A stretch of DNA of 64,000 nt from Zanthoxylum bungeanum (Eukaryota; Streptophyta; Magnoliopsida; Sapindales; Rutaceae): contig SKCR01006527.1 of assembly GCA_019454045.1 (NCBI GenBank), positions 62,001-126,000 on the forward strand, in the 5' to 3' direction. Below the pieces are notes generated by a model, which was not told where the DNA came from, ran no database searches, and saw only the letters and a list, made by a program, of their open reading frames with translations. A program made the translations under genes and the position numbers. Of the stretch, positions 24,736-33,250 are shown one piece after another. Numbering within the stretch: the first letter of the stretch is position 1; the number at the start of each line of letters is the position of its first letter.

Positions 24736-25612
24736 ATGGAGGAGGAAAAAGAAGCAAAGGAAAAAGAACAGATCACTCCACCTCCACCTTTTCCTCAGCG
24801 TCTTCAGAAAAACAAAATGGACAAGGAGTTTGCTCGTTTCCTGGAGGTGTTCAAAAAGCTGCATATCAACATTCCATTTGCAGAAGCGTTGGAACAAATG
24901 CCCAGCTATGCCAAATTTATGAAAGACATTCTTTCACGAAAGCGGAGATTGGGAGATTACGAGACAGTAGCATTGACAAAAGAATGCAGCGCCATCATTC
25001 AGAGGAAACTTCCTCCAAAGTTGAAAGATCCTGGCAGTTTCACCATTCTATGCATCATAGGAGAACATGACTTTGGTAAGGCTTTATGTGATTTAGGTGC
25101 AAGTGTTAACTTGATGCCTTTTTCTATTTTCAGGAAACTGCAAGATTGGAGAGAACAATGCCCACTTCAGTCTCTCTACAACTTGCTGATAGAACGCTCG
25201 TATTTCCAAGAGGCGTAGTTGAGGATGTGCTGGTCAAGGTTGACAAATTCATTTTCCCAGCAGATTTTATTGTCCTTGATATGGAGGAAGACGAGACGTG
25301 CCAATCATCTGGGAGACCATTCTTGGCTACAGGTCGAACCATTATTGATGTACAAAAAGGAGAATTAACCATGAGGGTACATGACCAAGAAGTAACATTC
25401 AATGTTTTCAAGGCCATGAATTTCCCAGATGATGAAAAGAAAGAGGAATGTTTCAGACTTGATGTGATACACAGTACCATTCAGAACTCCAATGCAATGC
25501 AAAGTTCTACTGACAAACTTAAAACATGTCAATTGCCTGTGGAGCCTGAAGATAAAGCGTCTTTTGCACTGAAAAAGCCAATTCTTGCACTACAAGCAAC
25601 AAAAGAGAAAAA
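24736..25612 (+). pseudogene. Athila-like gag-protease junction and aspartic protease
   Basis: The stretch 'LHINIPFAEALEQMPSYAKF' is the conserved segment upstream of protease in Athila polyproteins. The protease core reads [18 protein letters not shown], with D-L-G in place of the retroviral D-T-G as is usual in Athila. It continues through '[20 protein letters not shown]' and '[14 protein letters not shown]' to '[19 protein letters not shown]'. A frameshift near 25140 splits the protease and another lesion disturbs 'DETCQSS', where the second copy reads an intact D-V-P-I-I-L-type stretch. After about 25560 the sequence jumps to integrase without any RT. Confidence 0.85.
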
Positions 25613-25963
25613 GTTCCACCAGCTCAACGAATTGGAGGAATTTCACAATCAGCCTTTTGAGGATGCCAAATTGTACAAAGAAAAGGCCAAGAAGAGACAG
25701 ATGAGAAGTTAGTGCGCATACAACTGGAACCAGGGCAGAAGGTACTGTTAAACAAATCAAGGGTGAAATTCTTCCCATGGAAGCCAAAATCACGGTGGTC
25801 AGGTCCATTTGTGATCACCAAGGTTTTACCAGACAGAGCCGTTGAGATACATGATCCTGACTCCAACAAAACTTTCAAGGTTAAAAACAAGCGTGTTAAG
25901 CACTACTGGGGAGAATCATTTGAGCGACAAAAAGAAAGTGTCACACTTTCAGATCCAGCATAA
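25613..25963 (+). pseudogene. C-terminal end of Athila-like integrase
   Basis: 'QLNELEEFHNQPFEDAKLYK' followed, after a frameshift near 25712, by 'LEPGQKVLLNKSRVKFFPWK' and 'RWSGPFVITKVLPDRAVEI'. This is the end of the integrase core and the C-terminal GPY-like domain of Athila integrases. The DDE catalytic residues, RNase H and RT are missing, removed by an internal deletion of several kb between about 25560 and 25613. The stop at 25963 is the normal end. The following 'gcttgcagggaggcaaccc' tract is typical of the region after Athila pol. Confidence 0.85.
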
Positions 25964-26074
25964 ACGTTCGAGCAGTCACGTCTAGCTGACGACTTTAAAC
26001 TTAGCGCTTGCAGGGAGGCAACCCATGCAATTTTGTATATATTGTGATTTGGTGTGATTAAATTTGGTGTGTTT

Positions 26075-26100
26075 AGTTTTTGCAGATTAAGACATTTCAG
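26075..26100 (+). promoter_or_regulatory. Candidate splice acceptors in front of the cysteine-rich ORF
   Basis: 'gtttagtttttgcag' ends at 26085 and a second 'tttcag' ends at 26100, one base before the ATG at 26102. Either could join a subgenomic RNA to a leader donor. This is inferred from sequence form only. Confidence 0.35.
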
Positions 26101-26101
26101 G

Positions 26102-26455
26102 ATGGAAGAAGTTCTCGCAAATCTTCACAAGCAATTTCCTTCTCTCCCTCAAAACTCTCTGATGAAAGTCTACAAAGCTCGCTTGGAACGGATGAGACTA
26201 CTAACAATCCATGGTGTTCCTAATGACATTCGTTGGGTAATTGAAGCACGAGTCCGATTGGCAGGTGAGTCTTCTGACTCTTTTATTTCACATCTGCCTG
26301 GTTTTGGAAGAAGCACCTATGCAAAGAAACGTAGAGCTAAGCAAATGGGTGTTTGTTACAAATGTGCACGCTGGAATTGCAATACTCGTTGTCGTTCTTT
26401 AGGAATGGTGTCTGATAATCGCGAAGACAAAATTAAATCATTAGGGATGGCTTGA
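26102..26455 (+). CDS. Carlavirus-CRP-like cysteine-rich nucleic-acid-binding protein
   Basis: Intact 117-codon ORF. I place the start at the ATG at 26102 because an AG acceptor lies directly before it; the frame is open upstream to 26054 but lacks a good context. Residues 1-68 form a helical, partly basic region. Residues 69-80 read GRSTYAKKRRAK, a basic nuclear-localisation-like stretch. The cluster C85-x2-C88-x4-C93-x3-C97 (MGVCYKCARWNCNTRC) could bind one zinc. A basic stretch directly ahead of such a cluster is the hallmark of the C-terminal cysteine-rich proteins of carlaviruses (Carla_C4 family), which bind nucleic acid and, in some species, enter the nucleus and affect transcription or silencing. 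The spacing between cysteine pairs is shorter than in the viral family, so kinship is likely but distant. It lies on the element's strand after integrase, 436 bp before LOG. A generic zinc-knuckle of plant origin is the main alternative. Confidence 0.7.
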   Translation: MEEVLANLHKQFPSLPQNSLMKVYKARLERMRLLTIHGVPNDIRWVIEARVRLAGESSDSFISHLPGFGRSTYAKKRRAKQMGVCYKCARWNCNTRCRSLGMVSDNREDKIKSLGMA

Positions 26456-26502
26456 GTAAGGAGTCTTTAGATGATATATCTTAACTCTTGAGACGCATCC
26501 CA
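26450..26502 (+). repeat. GAGTAAGGAGT...TGAGACG motif, copy 1 (left of LOG)
   Basis: 'ttgagtaaggagt' followed by 'actcttgagacgcatccca'. The cysteine-rich ORF's TGA stop lies inside it. A related copy occurs at 27794-27830, so the LOG ORF sits between two direct copies. 'GTAAGG' at 26456 is also a good donor-like hexamer. Confidence 0.5.
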
Positions 26503-26648
26503 GTGGATATGTTCACATAGCCATTCGCAAATTACATACACAATTCCAAAAAGAAAGACAACAATTAAGTCTTGGGAATCTGACTCAAAAAGACCCTGTT
26601 TGCCAGTTTATAAGAAAATTGGATGGGAAGCTTGTCCCTGACGCATAG
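26475..26648 (+). other. 57-codon open frame without ATG between the two cargo ORFs
   Basis: An uninterrupted frame from 26475 to the TAG at 26646-26648 reads coding-like text such as IRKLHTQFQKERQQLSLGNL and 'DPVCQFIRKLDGKLVPDA'. It has no ATG and is in a different frame from the ORF before it. It may be a remnant of a third cargo gene or chance; I do not recognise it. Confidence 0.25.
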
Positions 26649-26719
26649 ACGTCAATCAAACCGCTACTTTTCTTGTACATATTATATCTCTTTGTCTTTT
26701 CCTAATAATTGTAAATTAT

Positions 26720-26749
26720 TTTGTTGTTTTCTTTTATTTTCTCCGACAG
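26720..26749 (+). promoter_or_regulatory. Candidate splice acceptor upstream of LOG
   Basis: 'ttgttttcttttattttctccgacag|g' is a strong polypyrimidine tract with a terminal CAG, 143 bp before the LOG ATG. A further 'gacatccag' lies a few bases before the ATG. Confidence 0.4.
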
Positions 26750-26891
26750 GATCCAGACCTTTTTACTATCACGATTTTTTACTGTTAACTAATAATCGTC
26801 TTGGAAGATACTTGTGCTATTATTACTCACCCTTTTTAGGTTTTATAAATTCAACTCATCATTGCACTTTTGAAGACATCCAGAGTAAAAC

Positions 26892-27545
26892 ATGGAAGCC
26901 ACTTCAAGAAGACGAGTTGAAAACATCTGTGTGTTTTGCGGTACTAGTGTTGGTACTAAGCCACAATACGTAGAGGCAACACATGAATTGGGTCGAGTCT
27001 TAGCTGCAAGGAATATGCACTTAGTATATGGCGGAGGCAATCTTGGACTAATGGGAATCGTTTCAAAGGCCGTACAGGAAGGAGGCAGTCACGTTTTGGG
27101 AATCATCCCAAAACCCTTGGCAGAAGCAAATCTTATTGGACCATCAAACAGAGAAGAGCTAATTGTGCCAGGTATGTCTGAACGACTGGTAGAAATGATT
27201 AACCGAGCTGATGCTTTTATTGCTTTGCCAGGTGGCTTGGGTACATTGGAGGAAATTTTTATAGTGTTATCTTGGGCGAACTTGAACATACACCAGAAAC
27301 CAATTAGGCTGTTTAACGTTGATGAATTTTATGATTTTCTTTGTGTGTTTCTTGATGATGCCCGGAGAAATGGGTTCGTGCCAAAACCTTTAAAAGAACT
27401 CCTCTTCACTGCCAGAACTGCTCCGAATCTAATTGACCAAATCTTAGCCTATGAACCACAAATTGACCCTATCATTTCAAAGATAAATTGGTCTGATGAC
27501 GATCGTGGTAAGAGGCGTTGGATTAATCTGGATCTTAACCTTTAA
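26892..27545 (+). CDS. LOG: LONELY GUY-like cytokinin riboside 5'-monophosphate phosphoribohydrolase
   Basis: Intact 217-codon, intronless ORF starting at AAAACATGG. LOG enzymes release active cytokinin bases from their riboside monophosphates, giving ribose 5-phosphate, in the cytosol. Visible signatures: N-terminal ICVFCGTSVGTKPQY (residues 12-26); Rossmann-type LVYGGGNLGLMG (44-55); HVLGIIPKPL (67-76); the Arg of 'GMSERLVEM' (R98); and the signature PGGLGTLEE (113-121), with E121 as the family's catalytic acid. Length matches plant LOGs (about 210-230 aa). Differences: the usual M-H-x-R-K reads M-S-E-R-L, and PGGYGT reads PGGLGT. Host LOG genes normally have several introns, so this copy came through RNA or an intronless source. 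It lies on the retroelement's strand between the cysteine-rich ORF and the purine-rich tract. The tail ends LDLNL, an EAR-like pattern. The enzyme family is near certain; activity is untested. Confidence 0.93.
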   Translation: MEATSRRRVENICVFCGTSVGTKPQYVEATHELGRVLAARNMHLVYGGGNLGLMGIVSKAVQEGGSHVLGIIPKPLAEANLIGPSNREELIVPGMSERLVEMINRADAFIALPGGLGTLEEIFIVLSWANLNIHQKPIRLFNVDEFYDFLCVFLDDARRNGFVPKPLKELLFTARTAPNLIDQILAYEPQIDPIISKINWSDDDRGKRRWINLDLNL

Positions 27546-27590
27546 TTTCCTGTAGAATTTCAGCTAACCATGTACTATCTTCTACTGTTT

Positions 27591-27632
27591 AAGACATTGA
27601 GGACAATGTCTCATTTAGGTTTGGGGGAGGGA
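27591..27632 (+). promoter_or_regulatory. Athila-style hairpin and polypurine tract
   Basis: GACATTGAGGACAATGTC (27593-27610) is a 7-bp stem with a four-base loop, followed by 'tttaggtttgggggaggg'. In Athila and Tat relatives this combination marks the purine tract in the 3' non-coding region. Its position right after LOG argues that LOG is part of the element and not a host gene beside it. Confidence 0.65.
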
Positions 27633-27793
27633 ATTAGTTGATCAATACCTTATTTTTAGTTTGTGTGTGTTTTTTTTTTTAGTCCAAAATTTTTCGAAAA
27701 ATACAAAAAAATTGAAATTTTTTCAAAAATTACAAAAATATTTTGCGTTTTGTGTTTTTATTTTGACTAAAAAGTTGAAATTGGTAAGAGATA

Positions 27794-27830
27794 GCTGAGT
27801 AAGGAGTTTCCACTCCTGAGACGTATCTCA
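27794..27830 (+). repeat. GAGTAAGGAGT...TGAGACG motif, copy 2 (right of LOG)
   Basis: 'gctgagtaaggagtttccactcctgagacgtatctca' in pieces: AGGAGT-TTCC-ACTCCT is itself a perfect hairpin. Compare copy 1 at 26450-26502. Confidence 0.5.
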
Positions 27831-28041
27831 AACTATTCGGAACAAGTTAATTTTTGTTTATTTCCTTTGAATTATTTAATTTGTGAATTCTCCATAATAC
27901 TGACTAAAATGGATCTTCATATGCTCAGTTGGCAGGTATTATCAACATGCATAGTAACATACAGACATGAGTTGTAATTAAAAAGTTTATAATATTTAGT
28001 GCTCTAGTTTAATTGGAGAAACATCTCAAAAAGTGATGGAG

Positions 28042-28310
28042 TAAAAAAAAAAAAAAAAAAACTTTGAGATCCGAGTTATTAAGTCTGTAAGGGTTTTTAA
28101 CACCTAGTGCCCTAAAACCAACTAGTTTGGGAGTCACTGGCCCAAGCTCGCTACATGGATCAAGGATGTTACAAAATATATATATCTGAAGTTTGAGTAA
28201 TTAAGTCCGTGGGGGTGTCTTAACACCTGGTGCCCTAAAGCCAACTGGTTTGAGAGCCACCGACCCAACATTCGCTACATAGATGGAAGATATTGTATAT
28301 ACAAAAAATC
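28042..28310 (+). repeat. Poly-A run and two ~118-bp tandem repeats in the Athila-like 3' region
   Basis: A ~19-base A run at about 28044-28061 is followed by two copies of a unit containing 'ttaacacct(a/g)gtgccctaaa(a/g)ccaact(a/g)gttt' and 'ttcgctaca', starting near 28079 and 28194. Similar text occurs in the 3' untranslated part of Athila-type elements. The stretch 27831-28041 between the features shows nothing else. Confidence 0.6.
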
Positions 28311-28380
28311 AAAAATCAAAGAAAAAAAAATCAATAAAAAAAATCAGAAAAATTATTCCATTGCTGCAAAAATGATTTAG

Positions 28381-29335
28381 AAGCAAGAAGCAAAATATGA
28401 TGCTTTAGCAGCTATGGTTCAAAAATCAAGTAGCATTGAATCAAAGCCATTCAGCCTCTATTAAAGCACTGGAAAATCAAATGGGACAACTGGCCAATGC
28501 TCAGAGTTACAGACCGCCAGGGTACCCTCCTAGCAACACTAAACCAAATCCGAGGAACATGTGAAATGAGCAATGTCATGCCATCATGTTAAAAAGCAGT
28601 ACTGAAATCAACAAAGATATTGGAATCAAGGCAACAATTGAAGATATTCCAAAAGAAACAAAACAACAGATGGAGGAAAAAGAAGCAAAGGAAAAAGAAC
28701 AGATCACTCCACCTCCACCTTTTCCTCAGCGTCTTCAGAAAAACAAAATGGACAAGGAGTTTGCTCGTCTCCTGGAGGTGTTCAAAAAGCTGCATATCAA
28801 CATTCCATTTGCAGAAGCGTTGGAACAAATGCCCAGCTATGCCAAATTTATGAAAGACATTCTTTCACGAAAGCGGAGATTGGGAGATTACGAGACAGTA
28901 GCATTGACAGAAGAATGTAGCGCTATCATATAGAGGAAATTTCCTCCAAAGTTGAAAGATCCTGACAGTTTCACCATTCCATGCATCATATGAGAACATA
29001 ACTTTGGTAAGGCTTTATGTGATTTAGGTGCAAGTGTTAACTTGATGCCTTTTTCTATTTTCAGGAAACTGCAGATTGGAGAAACAATGCCCACTTCAGT
29101 CTCTCTACAACTTGCTGATAGAACGCTCGTATTTCCAAGAGGCGTAGTTGAGGATGTGCTGGTCAAGGTTTACAAATTCATTTTCCCAGCAGATTTTATT
29201 GTCCTTGATATGGAGGAAGACGAAGACGTGCCGATCATTCTCGGTAGACCATTCTTGGCTACAGGTCGAACCATTATTGATGTACAAAAATGAGAATTAA
29301 CGATGAGGGTACAGGACCAAGAAGTAACATTCAGT
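28381..29335 (+). pseudogene. Second, partial copy of the Athila-like gag/protease region
   Basis: Starts abruptly at 'aagcaagaagcaaaatatgatgc' and repeats 24450-25400 at roughly 95% identity by eye, with its own stops (for example TAG near 28931 and TGA near 29291). It includes 'HINIPFAEALEQMPSYAKF', [14 protein letters not shown] and '[16 protein letters not shown]'. In places it is the better copy. It breaks off after 'gaagtaacattcagtg'. It indicates a second element of the same family joined here by recombination or deletion. Confidence 0.85.
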
Positions 29336-29575
29336 GTAGCCAAGAATGGAGTGAAAGAACACAACCGAGCTCAATAGAGCTTGAGCTTGTTGGAAAAGGA
29401 TAACAAAGTCTCTTTTTCTGATAAGCCAAGGCCAGAAAGGGAGCTCTAATAGAAAAAGAAAAAACTAGTGAAAGGGAGAGGGAGGGAACAAATGAAACAA
29501 AGCACCAACAAAAAAGGAAAAATAAAATAAAAGAGATGATAAAATGAAAAATAAGAAGTGAACGAAACTAGGCAA
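29336..29575. other. Unassigned spacer, purine-rich
   Basis: A/G-rich sequence ('gaaagggagagggagggaac') between the gag fragment and the CACTA-like element. No ORF or known motif. Confidence 0.5.
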
Positions 29576-31711
29576 CACAACAAGAAATTACAGTTTTAGC
29601 GACGGAATTTAGCGATTGAATATTCTGTTTCAAAATTTAACGACGGAATTGAGACGGAATTGAAACGGATAATGAAATTAGGGACGAAATTTAGCGATAA
29701 AAAAATTTCCATCTCTAAATTAGAGACGGAAATAAAATTTCGTCGCTAATTAGAAACGGATTATTATTCCGTCTCTAATTTCATCTAGAAACGGAATTTT
29801 TCCGTCGCTAATTAGAAACAGAATCTCTATTCCGTCGTTAATTTTAAATTTTCATTTTAATTTTAAATTTTAATTTCTAATTTCCAAATTAGAAACAGAA
29901 TTTTTCCGTCTCTAATTAGAAACAGAATTAAAATTTCATCGCTAATTAGAAACGGAATTAAAATTCCGTCGCTAATTAGAAACAGATTATTATTCCGTCG
30001 CTAATTTTATTTAGAAACGTAATGTTTTCGTCGTTAATTAGAAACGGATTTAATATTTCGTCGCTAAATACAAAAAAAAAATTTATTCCGTCGCTAATTT
30101 TAAATTTTTATTTTTATTTCTAATTTCCAAAACTATTGATAATTAGAAACAGAATTTTTCCGTCCCTAATACGAAACAGAATTAAAATTCTCTCACTAAT
30201 TAGAATCGGAATTAAAATTTCATAGCTAATTTTAAGATTTTCAATCCCCCCAAAAATTTAATCCTTTCGGCGCCACTTTTTTTTTAAAAAAATAGAGACG
30301 GAATTAGAAACGGAATCTCTATTCCGTCGCTAACTAGAATTGGAATTTTTATTCCGTCGCTAAATAGAAACATAATTTATATTCCATCGCTAATTTTTAA
30401 AATTTTCAACCCCTCCAAAAATTTAGTTATTTCGGTGCCATTTTAAAAAAAATAGAGACGATTTTTTGTCGCTAATTAGAAACAGAATCTTATTTCGTCG
30501 CTAAATAGAAACGGAAACTTTATTCCATAACTAATTTTTAAAATTTTCAATCCCTCCAAAAATTTATTTATTTCGGTGCCACTTTTTTTTTAAAAAAAAA
30601 ATAGATACGGATTTTCCGTCGCTAATTAGAAACGGAATCTCTATTCCGTCGCTAATTTTTAAAATTTCCAATTTCTCCAATATTTTCAAAAATTTCCCGC
30701 CTTACGAAAATTTCAAATATCTACAAAATTTACAAATCTTCCCGCTTCTCTTATTTTTCCCTCTATATATGCACCAAAACTTTTTTAACTCTCAACTCCA
30801 AAATATCATCCAAAATTTTCCTACTCAATTCCATATACCATCAAATTTTTCATACCCCAACTCTCATTATCAATCTCTCATTTTTCTTATCTCCACTTTT
30901 AAAATTTCCTAAGAAAAAAACACTAATATTTTTTTCTTTGTTTTAAAGTGGCGTAAATGGATGGTGGTGTGTTGAAGCTTGCGGTGGACATTACGGTGTC
31001 TTGTGGAATTGAAGATTTATATATAACATTAAAAAAGTCAATTCTTTAAAATTTTCCACCATTCAAAAATTTTAAAATTTTCCTTTATCTAAAATTTAAA
31101 AATTTCCTCTCTCTACAATTTATAAATTTCTCACATCCATATAATTATAAAATTTCACATCTCTCTAAAATTTTAAAATTTTTTCCTTTCTAAAATTTTA
31201 AAACTTTCATGCATCTTTACAATTTTAAATTTCCAGCCTCTCTAAAATTTTAAAATTTTCGTTTTTTTTTTTTAAATATATGGTTATGGAATAGCTACGG
31301 AAATTCCGTCTCTAATTAGCAATGAAAATTATTTCGTCACTAAATAGTGACAGAAAATTGTGTTTCTATTTAGAGACATAAATAAATCCGCCGCTAAATA
31401 GAAACGGAATTTCCGTCACTAATTAGCGATGGAAATTATTCCGTCTCTAAATTGAAACGGAATTTTCTGTCACTATTTAGCGACAGAATAATTTATGTCG
31501 CTAATTAGAGATGGAATTTTCGTCGCTATATAGAAACGGAATAAAAATCCGTTGCTAATTTTAGCGACGGATGTAATATTTCCGTCGCTATTTTTTTGCG
31601 ACCAATAAAATAGAGACGAAATTTTTCCATCGCTATTTTGTTGCTAGTGTGCAGTTAGCGACGGATTAGCTATGAATTTTTTTGTCGCTATTTGACAATT
31701 TTCTTGTAGTG
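29576..31711. mobile_element. CACTA-like non-autonomous transposon with TAGCGACGGAA arrays
   Basis: The right end reads ...TTTTCTTGTAGTG, the reverse complement of the CACTACAAGAAAA terminus of plant CACTA elements. The left end, CACAACAAGAAATTACAG, is a mutated version. Both flanks of the interior hold dozens of subterminal repeats of the type 'attagcgacggaa' and 'ttccgtcgctaatt', in both orientations. The centre (about 30660-31280) is a non-repetitive AT-rich part with a TATA-like 'ctatatatgc'. No transposase is present. Flanking trinucleotides are CAA and GAA, so the 3-bp duplication is imperfect. Confidence 0.8.
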
Positions 31712-33200
31712 GAATAAGGGAGTGTTCAGAGGAAAGATGAAGAAAAAGGGCTTGGGGGAATAATTATCACTGTCGCAGACCACACAATGAGATGTGTGGC
31801 CGCAGTGCTCTAAGCTAAGGGTTTAGGGTTTTTGTTTCTGCATGAGCATATCCGGTTATACTTATATGGCTTAGATTCGAGAAAACATCATTTTTGATTT
31901 ATTTCAAAATAGAAACAAATAAATAAGTTCTAAAAACTCATGAATGACAATCTTTAAAAAAATAAATACATAATGTTTAGTTTATGTATATTTTTTATCA
32001 TCTTAAATGTAAAGAGTGACATAGTGTAGTCACCAGAAATTGATATAGGATAAATATATGATGTATTATGGAAGATGAAATTTTAGCTAATTATACCTAA
32101 ATAACCCAAAAGGTAGGTGAATTATGAATTAAAAATCTTAAAGTTAAATAATTTTAATTTCAATAAATTCAATCATAAAACTCCCAAATTCAACCAATCA
32201 ACAGTTCAAGCCATCAACTCCATTCACAACACAATCTCAACAATATGATATTTTCAATAGCCTCAACAATTCATGTAATTCAATTTTCATTATTCTCAAA
32301 TATCATTCAACTATGTATATAACAAATAACTCTAAATATGCAACAAATATGAATTCAAGATATAGGTTTAGAGAAATTATACACCTGATGATTTTTACAT
32401 GGTTCGCATTCTCGCCTACGTCCACACCTAAACCAACTCGCAAGAGGATTCACTACAACAAATGGTTTCCCGAGTGCCAATGAAACTCTCATATATTCTT
32501 CTTTATTGAGATTGAATATGACTTAATCTAACTTTCGGGTGTGGATCAAACCTCTTATAAATTCTTCTTTAAGGACTTGAAGACGACCCCATGTATTTGA
32601 TTTACAAATATTGTGGAGAACAAGGCTCCAACTAACAAAGAAGCTCCTAAGTGAGTAAATGATTCAAGTTTAAGTAATTGATTTGAGCTTGATTATGGAT
32701 AAGTAAATTTGAGCTCTTTGGTTAGTCAAAATATGATATATAAATTTTTTGAAAATGTTTGATAAAGAGAAAAATGACCACAAATAATTCAATTTATAGT
32801 TGGCACAAAAAATACCTATTTTGGCTTTTCTGACGTACTTCAGACTTCTATGGGATATGGAATCGGATATCCGGTCAATATAGTCGTTGCAATGTATTAC
32901 AACAATTTTCACCAGCACAAAACTTTCAATTTCAAGCTCCATTTTCATCCTAAAGAATTCTGATTTAGTATTCAATGTAGACTATAAATTGTAGAAATTT
33001 GAGTCTTATTTCCAACAAAACTTGAATCATCTCGATTGGATATCGTATGAGAAATTTATGACTAAAATACTGAAGACGGTACAAATTAAAAAATCATTGT
33101 GCATTCTGCCTTAGATTTAGATTTTATGGATCTAAATCTGCATTTGGTATAAAAATAATAATATGGATGCATGTATACCTGGCTGGATATCTGAATCTAG

Positions 33201-33201
<1 letters not shown>
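31712..33201. other. Unassigned AT-rich sequence
   Basis: No ORF with coding character on either strand, no recognisable transposon ends, and no repeat shared with the rest of the window. It ends in the TA microsatellite. Confidence 0.5.

Positions 33202-33245
<44 letters not shown>
33202..33245. repeat. (TA)n microsatellite, insertion site of the next element
   Basis: 44 bases of TA repeats abut TGTTGACGG of the gypsy element; the repeat resumes at 38843, so the element landed inside it. Confidence 0.9.

Positions 33246-33250
<5 letters not shown>

Larger units (their letters stand above)
19667..29335 (+). mobile_element. Athila-like Ty3-gypsy retroelement carrying CRP-like and LOG ORFs
   Basis: 5' LTR 19667-23163, PBS 23170-23187 (tRNA-Asp type used by Athila), gag and protease of Athila type, end of integrase 25613-25963, two extra ORFs (26102-26455 and 26892-27545), an Athila-style 'ggtttgggggaggg' tract, and a second gag/protease fragment. 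RT, RNase H and the integrase core are absent. No 3' LTR beginning TGATGAGCGG was found downstream, so the 3' end is truncated or replaced. The right boundary, where similarity to gag ends, is approximate. Dependent on other elements for movement, if mobile at all. Confidence 0.85.

Noticed and set aside
26843..27289. Minus-strand open frames opposite LOG
   Set aside because: Antisense shadows of a well-supported enzyme ORF with no family resemblance.
26102..27545. CRP and LOG as host genes that merely flank a retroelement
   Set aside because: They lie between the integrase end and an Athila-type purine tract, on the same strand, and LOG has no introns. It cannot be fully excluded without a second copy, but the element reading explains more.
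32670..32975. 101-codon minus-strand frame
   Set aside because: AT-rich region, no domain, no codon bias or neighbour to support it.
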